A stretch of 8,675 nt of DNA. Origin: Chloroflexota bacterium. Lineage in GTDB: Bacteria; Chloroflexota; Anaerolineae; B4-G1; SLSP01. The stretch's first letter is position 1, and each line of letters opens with the position of its first letter. The stretch is from NCBI GenBank assembly GCA_022707725.1, contig JAKJAB010000131.1, forward strand, positions 1 to 8,675, written 5' to 3'. The notes under the pieces are model-generated. The model searched no databases and was not told where the DNA came from. It saw nothing but the letters and a program-made list of their open reading frames with translations. A program made the translations under genes and the position numbers. Below are positions 1 to 4,673 of this stretch, piece after piece.

Positions 1-221
1 GGGATGCAGGCCACTTCGTCGCCGTCGCGCAGTATCGTGTCCAAAGGCGAGTAGGTCAAGTTGACGGCGAAGCGCACGCGCTGCGCTTCCAGGGCAGGAT
101 AGGCCGCGAAGAGCTTGTCCTGCAAGTCCTGCAACGTCGCGCCTTCCGGCAACGTGTATGGTTGGCGCTCCGCGCCGGTTATTTCACGGGAGACTGCGAA
201 GAAACGAATCGCCACCTGCAT
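1..221 (-). CDS. moaD: MoaD/ThiS-family sulfur carrier, small subunit of molybdopterin synthase (3' end cut by window edge)
   Basis: Reading from an ATG at 221, 73 complete codons are visible: the protein begins MQVAIRFFAVSREITGAE and the visible part ends DGDEVACIP. This is the beta-grasp ubiquitin-like fold of MoaD. The start matches the family (beta strand, then 'FA..RE..G'), and the last segment matches the 'GDEVA.IPPVSGG' stretch just before the C-terminal Gly-Gly. That Gly-Gly, which is thiocarboxylated, would lie a few residues beyond the edge, so activity cannot be judged here. In the known pathway MoaD donates sulfur to cyclic pyranopterin monophosphate in complex with MoaE. An AGGAGG ribosome-binding site sits 6 nt before the ATG, and moaC stops 13 bp upstream, so the gene is co-transcribed as the last visible gene of the moa operon. 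ThiS is the main alternative, but the position after moaC favours MoaD. Confidence 0.9.
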   Translation of the reverse strand, partial: MQVAIRFFAVSREITGAERQPYTLPEGATLQDLQDKLFAAYPALEAQRVRFAVNLTYSPLDTILRDGDEVACI

Positions 222-227
222 TCAATG

Positions 228-233
228 CCTCCT
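228..233 (-). promoter_or_regulatory. Ribosome-binding site of moaD
   Basis: A perfect AGGAGG on the minus strand lies 6 nt upstream of the ATG at 221. It starts only a base past the TAA of moaC (235-237), so it fixes the moaD start and implies translation of both genes from one message. Confidence 0.85.
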
Positions 234-234
234 C

Positions 235-711
235 TTACCCTTCCAAAATCACGTCCCCGCTTTTGCCACCGGTTTTGCTGACCAGGCGGATGTCGGTGAT
301 GCGCATTGTCTTTTCGACGGCTTTTGCCATATCGTAGATCGTCAATGCGGCGACGCTGACGGCGGTGAGGGCCTCCATTTCCACGCCGGTCTTGCCGCGC
401 GCGCGCACCGTCGCGGTGATGACGATGCGCGACGCGGCCTCGTCCGCTGTGAACTCCACGTCGATTTTGGTCAGCAGCAGCGGGTGGCACAGCGGAATCA
501 GATGCGCGGTCTGTTTCGCCGCCATCACGCCCGCGATCTGCGCCGTGGCGAGCACGTCGCCTTTCGGCAGGCCGTCTTCGACGATGAGGCGCAGCGTCTC
601 CGGCTGCATGTGGACTTCGCCGCGCGCGACGGCGACGCGCTCCGTATCCGGCTTTGCGCCCACGTCCACCATGCGGACGCGGCCTTCGGCATCGACGTGG
701 CTAAGTTCCAT
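235..711 (-). CDS. moaC: Cyclic pyranopterin monophosphate synthase accessory protein MoaC
   Basis: 158 residues, the usual MoaC length. MoaC converts the 3',8-cyclo-GTP product of MoaA into cyclic pyranopterin monophosphate in the cytoplasm, in the first step of molybdenum cofactor synthesis. The sequence shows the family signatures almost intact: LSHVDAEGRVRMVDVG near the start, KGDVLATAQIAGVMAAK (50-66), LIPLCHPL (71-78), GKTGVEMEALTAVSVAALT (106-124) and YDMAKAVEK (126-134). The residues equivalent to the known E. coli active-site set are all present: Lys50, His76, Glu111, Asp127 and Lys130, each one position earlier than in E. coli. The ATG at 711 lies 3 bp after the moaA stop (TAG, 715-717) and has a GGAGGG ribosome-binding site inside the end of moaA. 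Translational coupling with moaA is likely. The stop is TAA at 235-237. Confidence 0.97.
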   Translation of the reverse strand: MELSHVDAEGRVRMVDVGAKPDTERVAVARGEVHMQPETLRLIVEDGLPKGDVLATAQIAGVMAAKQTAHLIPLCHPLLLTKIDVEFTADEAASRIVITATVRARGKTGVEMEALTAVSVAALTIYDMAKAVEKTMRITDIRLVSKTGGKSGDVILEG

Positions 712-714
712 CCC

Positions 715-1695
715 CTACCCTCCAATCTGCGCCATAGCCCGGTCGCGGACCTGCGCGCAATCCGCCAGGTGGTGCCCGCGCGGTTTCGCGTGGATCGCTT
801 CTTGCAACAACGCCTGGATGTCCGCCTGACTCGCGCCTTGCCGGAGCGGCGCGCGCAGGTCAATTTCGTCCGCCGCCAACAGGCACGGGCGCAACTTGCC
901 GTCGGCGGTGAGACGCAGGCGGTTGCAGCTCGCGCAGAAGTGTTCGCTGACGGCGCTGATGAACCCCAGAGTGCCCAGCGCGTCCGGCAGCTTGAAGGTG
1001 CGGGACGGCCCCGCGCCGCCGACTTTCGCCGGAACCAAAGGCCCCAATTCGGCTTCGATTTGCGCGCGGATTTCGGCGGTTGTGACGACGCGCGCGCGCC
1101 AGTCCCGCGCCGCATCGCCCACTGGCATCCATTCGATGTAGCGCACGTGCCAGCGCGCCTCGAGCGTTTTGCGCGCCAGGGCGACCACCTCGTCGTCGTT
1201 CTGCCCGCGCATCACGACGGTGTTGATTTTCACCGGTTCCAACCCGGCTTCGAAGGCGGCGGCGATGCCGTCGAGCGCCGTGTCCAGGTCGCCCCAGCGG
1301 GTAATCGCGCGGAAGCGTTCCGGGCGCAGCGTGTCCAGGCTGACGTTGACCCGGCGCAGACCGGCTTCGGCCAAAGGCGCGGCGTAACGGCGCAGCAACA
1401 TCGCATTGGTCGTCATAGCGAGGTCTTCGATGCCGGGGATGCGGGCCAGGGCGCGCACCAGTTCGACGACGCCCAGGCGCACCAACGGTTCGCCGCCGGT
1501 CAGCCGTATCTTGCGGACGCCCAACGCCGCCGCCGCGCGCGCCACCCGCTCGATTTCCTCGTAGCGCAGGACGTCGTCGTGCGAGCAGGGCACCACGCCC
1601 TCTTCCGGCATACAGTAGACGCAGCGCAGGTTGCAGCGGTCGGTGATCGAGATGCGCAGGTAGTCAATGGAGCGGAAATACGTGTCGCGTGGCAT
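715..1695 (-). CDS. moaA: GTP 3',8-cyclase MoaA (radical SAM)
   Basis: 326 residues from the chosen ATG at 1695. MoaA uses two [4Fe-4S] clusters and S-adenosylmethionine to rearrange GTP into 3',8-cyclo-GTP, which MoaC then converts. The radical SAM motif CNLRCVYC supplies Cys21, Cys25 and Cys28. The SAM-binding IRLTGGEPLVR lies at 63-73. The second, substrate-binding cluster is supplied by Cys254, Cys257 and Cys271 in CASCNRLRLTADGKLRPC (CX2CX13C). The protein ends in the conserved Gly-Gly (AQIGG) that MoaA needs. An in-frame GTG at 1725 would add 10 residues but overlaps the end of moaB by 19 bp, has no ribosome-binding site and adds nothing family-like. The ATG at 1695 begins 11 nt after the moaB stop and gives the normal MoaA start (MPRDTYFRSIDYLRIS). 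The ribosome-binding site before it is weak (ACGAG), so coupling to moaB is likely. Confidence 0.97.
   Translation of the reverse strand: MPRDTYFRSIDYLRISITDRCNLRCVYCMPEEGVVPCSHDDVLRYEEIERVARAAAALGVRKIRLTGGEPLVRLGVVELVRALARIPGIEDLAMTTNAMLLRRYAAPLAEAGLRRVNVSLDTLRPERFRAITRWGDLDTALDGIAAAFEAGLEPVKINTVVMRGQNDDEVVALARKTLEARWHVRYIEWMPVGDAARDWRARVVTTAEIRAQIEAELGPLVPAKVGGAGPSRTFKLPDALGTLGFISAVSEHFCASCNRLRLTADGKLRPCLLAADEIDLRAPLRQGASQADIQALLQEAIHAKPRGHHLADCAQVRDRAMAQIGG
718..723 (-). promoter_or_regulatory. Ribosome-binding site of moaC inside the moaA 3' end
   Basis: GGAGGG on the minus strand, 6 nt before the moaC ATG at 711. It encodes part of the terminal Gly-Gly codons of moaA, so the same bases serve both genes. 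Confidence 0.75.
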
Positions 1696-1706
1696 ATCCG
1701 ACTCGT

Positions 1707-2234
1707 TCAGCGCGCCACTTCCCACGCTAAATGTTGCAATTCTGGGGCGATGAGCTTTTCCCAGGCCAGTTTGACTGCCGCCGGGGAGCCGGGGGTGGAG
1801 ATGACGGCCTTTCCCCGGTACGTACCCGCGGCGGCCCGCGAGAACATCGCGGCGGCGCCAATCTGTTCGTAGCTGAGCATGCGGAACAGTTCGCCGAACC
1901 CGACCAGGTGTTTCTCCAGTTTGGCGGTCAGGACGTCGATGGTCGTATCGCGGCGCGAGATGCCGGTGCCGCCGTTGAAGAGGATGATGCGTGCCTCGCC
2001 GCCGGCCAGTTCGTCCAATGCGGCGACGACCTGCTCCGGTTCGTCCTTGATCAAGCGGTAGGCCACGAGGCGGTGCCCCGCCGCCGCCAACGCGGCTTCG
2101 AGGTACTGCTTGTTGGCGTCGGTGGCTGCGGTGCGGCTGTCGCTCACCGTGACCAGCGCCACGGGGATTGCGCCCTGCGCGGCGGCCAGGGTTTTGTGGT
2201 GGTGCATGCTATGGGAAGTCTGCGACGTGTTCAC
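1707..2234 (-). CDS. moaB: MoaB/MogA-family molybdopterin-binding protein
   Basis: 175 residues. The family binds molybdopterin and adenylylates it (as MogA and archaeal MoaB do); the function of bacterial MoaB itself is less certain. Seen here: VALVTVSDSRTAATD (25-39), a typical MoaB/Mog opening; FNGGTGISRRDTTID (86-100), the molybdopterin/nucleotide-binding loop; GFGELFRMLSYEQIGAAAM (112-130); and STPGSPAAV (146-154). The start is a GTG at 2234, supported by AAGGA 7 nt upstream. An ATG at 2207 would drop nine residues and has no comparable site. The first 20 residues, including a short His run (MHHHK), precede the conserved fold and look like a variable tail. It is the first gene of the moa operon, directly behind a good promoter. 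The stop is 11 nt before moaA. Confidence 0.93.
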   Translation of the reverse strand: MNTSQTSHSMHHHKTLAAAQGAIPVALVTVSDSRTAATDANKQYLEAALAAAGHRLVAYRLIKDEPEQVVAALDELAGGEARIILFNGGTGISRRDTTIDVLTAKLEKHLVGFGELFRMLSYEQIGAAAMFSRAAAGTYRGKAVISTPGSPAAVKLAWEKLIAPELQHLAWEVAR

Positions 2235-2241
2235 GCTGTCG

Positions 2242-2246
2242 TCCTT
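2242..2246 (-). promoter_or_regulatory. Ribosome-binding site of moaB
   Basis: AAGGA on the minus strand, 7 nt before the GTG at 2234. It decides the choice of the GTG over the internal ATG at 2207. Confidence 0.65.
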
Positions 2247-2272
2247 TTCCTATCCAGATACCAACAGTTCAA

Positions 2273-2300
2273 AGTATACCGATGTCTGCACATCCGTCAA
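2273..2300 (-). promoter_or_regulatory. Sigma-70-type promoter of the moa operon
   Basis: On the minus strand TTGACG (-35, at 2295-2300) and TATACT (-10, at 2273-2278) are separated by 16 bp. Each hexamer differs from the consensus at one position. Initiation is expected near 2266, about 30 nt before the moaB GTG. The promoter sits in the 99-bp gap after the upstream protease gene, so moaBACD can be expressed independently. Two inverted repeats lie at it: one inside the spacer (2281-2294) and one just upstream of -35 (2306-2321). Confidence 0.7.
2281..2294. promoter_or_regulatory. Inverted repeat in the promoter spacer, possible operator
   Basis: GATGT-CTGC-ACATC is a perfect 5-bp inverted repeat with a 4-bp centre that fills most of the gap between -35 and -10. 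With one mismatch it extends to 8-bp arms (2278-2297). A protein bound here would block or reshape the promoter. No regulator gene is visible next to it, and the match may be chance. Confidence 0.35.
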
Positions 2301-2305
2301 TAGAA

Positions 2306-2321
2306 ACAATGATAACATTGT
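2306..2321. promoter_or_regulatory. Palindrome ACAATG-N4-CATTGT upstream of the moa promoter
   Basis: A perfect 6-bp inverted repeat with a 4-bp centre ends 5 bp above the -35 box, centred about 47 bp before the predicted transcription start. The layout is that of a dimeric regulator site; half-sites spaced by four resemble the geometry of FNR/CRP-family sites but the sequence is not their consensus. On the minus strand it is followed by TTTCTATT, so it could instead be a weak terminator for the protease gene that stops at 2334. The stem has only two G:C pairs, which makes termination doubtful. Confidence 0.4.
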
Positions 2322-2333
2322 CAGTTTGAGTCG

Positions 2334-4022
2334 TTAGGCTATGCGCTCAAACGCACTTGAGTTCCGCAAATGGCGCACAACGTAGCTTTCGTTGTCTAAA
2401 GCGACGGCACGCGCCATACACGCAGCGGCTTCCTCACGCGCTCCGGCTTGCTGGTGAGCGAACGCTATATAGGCTAACGTGTTGGCTTTAGAGGTCGCAG
2501 TGTCTTCCTGCGTTAAAGCGGCTTGCAAATGGATCAAAGCCAGTTTGGGACGTCCGGTGTAGGCCAGAATCGCGCCCCACGTGCTCTCGGTGGCGTCATG
2601 CCACGGCAGCATTATGTAGGCTTGCTGCGCGCAGGTGTAAATTTCGCGCAAGAGGTCCGCGTCCGGCAGGAGAAACAGAGCACCGTACGCGTAGTTGTTC
2701 AGCAGCAAGGCCCGCATCACATCTGCATCCCCCAACGTTTGCAGAACGTCAGCCGGCAGCGTGCCCTTTTCAAAGGCGGTTAACAGTCCCTTGAATGCTG
2801 CGACAGACTCCACATACCGGCCCTGTTCAAGGTAGACAATGGCCTGGATGTTTTTCAAAGGGATATTGTCCGGGTAAATCGCCAATCCAGCTGCGGTCGC
2901 AGCCAACGCCGCGTCGTAAGCCCGCGCCTGCCAGGCGTACATACTTTCGTGCAGAAAGTATCCCAGGTGATAGACAGCCGGCGATAGTTTGCCCAGAAGG
3001 ATGTGCAACATCTGCCCGCCATCCGTCATAGACACCATCGATCCCAACTGCAACTTGCGGGGCAAAAGATTGAACAGAACTTGCATAAAATTGACCAACA
3101 CGATAATCGTACGCCAGGCATACGCGGATGACATATCTTCGCGCCAAAAGTCCGGCAGAAAGAGCAGCACCATCACAGCGCTGAAGACGATACCTGCTGA
3201 CATCGCCAGAAAAGAACGAACGGCGATCCATGTGCGGGTGGGGAAACCCAAAACGCAGTATCCAGCAATGGGGTATTTGCGCAGTGAGACACGCACACCG
3301 CGGAGCGTTTTCTGCCATACCACCGGTCCCAGACCAATGCAAATTTCGAAGACTTTTCCCTTCAATGTCCAGGCCACGACCGCGTGGGCCAGTTCATGGG
3401 GAATGATCATCACGTAGCTGATGACCATGCAGAGGGCGAGGTTCGTAAATAGATAATGCCATGAGGAAGGAACGGCGTCGGTGAACCAACTGGGGACCAC
3501 ACACAAAATCACCGTCAGGCCGATAAAAAGCCAGGTAAAGAGAGAGCCACCTGTCTGCTTCTTGACACAGCAGCGGGGACAGAGCTTGCCCGTCACCGTC
3601 GTCTTGTACATCCGGCCGAGGGTTGTGAAGTTGCCGCAACGCTCACAGGTGGCGAAGGGCTGCTGCGTCATCGTGGCCAGCAAGGCCCGCACCTCGGCGA
3701 TCTTCCGCGGTTTTTCCGACAAGTCCACAAAGCGCTCGAATGCCGCCTGGGCTTCTGCGAGCCGACCTTGCGTCTTGTAGCACTGCCCCAGGTCATAGTA
3801 GGCTTCGGCCATGTGGGGATCAGCCTGTAGCGCGGCGTGATAGTGAACTTCGGCCTGTTCGAAGCGTTCCTGGATCTGATAGACGCCGGCCAGGGCAGAA
3901 TGTGCGCGCGCGTTATCAGGCTCCAGGTCAAGCACCTCCTCGTAGGCAATGATCGCAGCCTCCCAAGCCCGCTTTTTGGCGTGTTGCCGGCCTTGCGCTA
4001 ACAATTCATCCACTGCTGTCAT
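2334..4022 (-). CDS. TPR - zinc ribbon - M50 site-2-protease-like membrane metallopeptidase - TPR protein
   Basis: 562 residues. M50 enzymes are membrane-embedded zinc proteases that cut transmembrane substrates, often to release a regulator. Domains in order: about three TPR repeats (roughly 7-104, with W20, A/Y/P spacing and 'LEPDNARAHSALAGVYQ'); a zinc ribbon with Cys126, Cys129, Cys148 and Cys151; hydrophobic segments at about 160-177 and 190-207; the catalytic HELAH (His209, Glu210, His213) inside IPHELAHAVVAW; further hydrophobic segments at about 268-290 and 303-320; and the second motif as NLLP (318-321) followed by TDGG (333-336), whose Asp334 is the expected third zinc ligand. From about 360 on, soluble TPR-like helices resume (AALAATAAGLAIYPDN, then 484-545). 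All catalytic residues are present, so activity is plausible. The ATG at 4022 has GAGGTG 7 nt upstream. Base composition is lower in GC than the moa genes: 30 of 60 at 2941-3000 against 41 of 60 at 1081-1140. The substrate is unknown. It is separated from both neighbours by regulatory gaps, so it is probably its own transcription unit. Confidence 0.85.
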   Translation of the reverse strand: MTAVDELLAQGRQHAKKRAWEAAIIAYEEVLDLEPDNARAHSALAGVYQIQERFEQAEVHYHAALQADPHMAEAYYDLGQCYKTQGRLAEAQAAFERFVDLSEKPRKIAEVRALLATMTQQPFATCERCGNFTTLGRMYKTTVTGKLCPRCCVKKQTGGSLFTWLFIGLTVILCVVPSWFTDAVPSSWHYLFTNLALCMVISYVMIIPHELAHAVVAWTLKGKVFEICIGLGPVVWQKTLRGVRVSLRKYPIAGYCVLGFPTRTWIAVRSFLAMSAGIVFSAVMVLLFLPDFWREDMSSAYAWRTIIVLVNFMQVLFNLLPRKLQLGSMVSMTDGGQMLHILLGKLSPAVYHLGYFLHESMYAWQARAYDAALAATAAGLAIYPDNIPLKNIQAIVYLEQGRYVESVAAFKGLLTAFEKGTLPADVLQTLGDADVMRALLLNNYAYGALFLLPDADLLREIYTCAQQAYIMLPWHDATESTWGAILAYTGRPKLALIHLQAALTQEDTATSKANTLAYIAFAHQQAGAREEAAACMARAVALDNESYVVRHLRNSSAFERIA

Positions 4023-4029
4023 CGTTGGT

Positions 4030-4035
4030 CACCTC
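4030..4035 (-). promoter_or_regulatory. Ribosome-binding site of the M50/TPR gene
   Basis: GAGGTG on the minus strand, 7 nt before the ATG at 4022; it supports that start. Confidence 0.65.
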
Positions 4036-4057
4036 ACGGTATCGCTAAGAACGTCAC

Positions 4058-4084
4058 CGGGCCAGCCCGGTCACGGCTGGCCCG
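4058..4084. repeat. Strong hairpin: 10-bp perfect inverted repeat with 7-nt loop
   Basis: CGGGCCAGCC (4058-4067) and GGCTGGCCCG (4075-4084) are exact reverse complements around CGGTCAC. The stem is almost all G:C. Neither side is followed by a T-run, so it is not a canonical terminator. It lies 36-62 nt before the M50/TPR start codon, about 25 bp past the terminator of the response regulator. It may be a leader hairpin for the protease mRNA, a back-up transcription block, or a 3'-end protecting structure. Confidence 0.6.
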
Positions 4085-4109
4085 TAGGATAGCTGAGGAT
4101 GTATATGAT

Positions 4110-4140
4110 AAAAAAGCGCAGGCTATGTTAACCTGCACCA
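4110..4140 (-). terminator. Rho-independent terminator of the signalling operon
   Basis: Read on the minus strand, GGTGCAGG pairs with CCTGCGCT (a 5-bp Watson-Crick core GCAGG/CCTGC at 4132-4136 and 4118-4122, extended by G:U and G:C pairs) around a 9-nt loop, directly followed by a run of six T (4115-4110). The first arm lies inside the last codons of the response regulator and the stop TAA (4128-4130) falls in the loop. It therefore closes transcription of the kinase / PLP-receiver / regulator block. Confidence 0.65.
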
Positions 4141-4571
4141 TCTGGCGAGGTTTTTTCTCCCTCTATGCGTGCCTTTTGCTGTTGATACACATTCGTCGCC
4201 GAGGGATAATACTGGTTGACCTTGTCGATCAACTCCAACACCTGGATGGGTTTGGACAGGTAATCGTCGCAGCCGGCTGCCAGAAAGCGCTCGCGGTCAC
4301 CCTGTATGGCAGAGGCCGTGATGGCGATGACAGGAATGTTGCGGAGTTCGGCGTCGGCTTTGATGCGCCCGACGACCTCCATGCCGTCCATTTTGGGCAA
4401 TCCGATATCCAGCAGGATCAGGGGGGGCCGCAACTCCTGCACTATAGCCAATCCGCTCTCACCGTCTTCTGCTTCAATGAGATCGTAACCCCGGCGTTCC
4501 AGCGTGCGGCGTACCAGGCGGCGGTTGTGCGGGTTATCCTCGATATACAGGACTGTCTTCTGTTCCGACAT
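4128..4571 (-). CDS. Single-domain response regulator (CheY/DivK type)
   Basis: 147 residues from the ATG at 4571: one receiver domain (about 5-122) and a hydrophilic 25-residue tail, with no DNA-binding or enzymatic output domain. Receivers accept a phosphoryl group from a histidine kinase on an aspartate. The phosphorylation pocket is complete: Glu11 and Asp12, phospho-acceptor Asp55 (LILLDIGLPKMDG), Thr85 (IAITAS) and Lys107 followed by Pro108 (DYLSKPI). Stand-alone receivers of this type act by binding a partner or as phosphorelay shuttles. The reading frame stays open upstream to 4646, with other possible starts (ATG at 4595, TTG at 4646), but the ATG at 4571 gives the canonical MSEQKTVLYIEDN opening. 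No Shine-Dalgarno is visible at any of them. It follows the PLP-receiver gene by 102 bp and is probably a partner of it and of the kinase upstream. Confidence 0.9.
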   Translation of the reverse strand: MSEQKTVLYIEDNPHNRRLVRRTLERRGYDLIEAEDGESGLAIVQELRPPLILLDIGLPKMDGMEVVGRIKADAELRNIPVIAITASAIQGDRERFLAAGCDDYLSKPIQVLELIDKVNQYYPSATNVYQQQKARIEGEKTSPDGAG

Positions 4572-4626
4572 GATCAACACATTTGGCAATAACATGGTTT
4601 TATTCAACAACGAGCGACAAGGCGTT

Positions 4627-4635
4627 ATCTTACCA
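4627..4635 (-). promoter_or_regulatory. Possible extended -10 promoter before the response regulator
   Basis: TGGTAAGAT on the minus strand fits an extended -10 element (TGn followed by a TATAAT-like hexamer), 55-65 nt before the ATG at 4571. No convincing -35 box is present. It would allow the small regulator to be made apart from the operon; evidence is weak. Confidence 0.25.
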
Positions 4636-4673
4636 CAAATTCGCAATTTGACCTATGCGTCGATTCCAGTCCC

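Noticed and set aside
115..1872. A 585-codon plus-strand open frame running across moaD, moaC, moaA and moaB
   Set aside because: It is antisense to four well-supported genes, has the Arg/Ala/His-rich composition typical of GC-rich shadows, and shows no recognisable domain.
1731..2303. A 190-codon plus-strand open frame opposite moaB reaching into the promoter gap
   Set aside because: Antisense to moaB; its end crosses the moa promoter only because no stop happens to occur; no domain recognised.
4128..4646. Longer 172-residue form of the response regulator starting at a TTG
   Set aside because: The extra 25 residues are not receiver-like, the TTG has no ribosome-binding site, and the ATG at 4571 gives the canonical receiver start.
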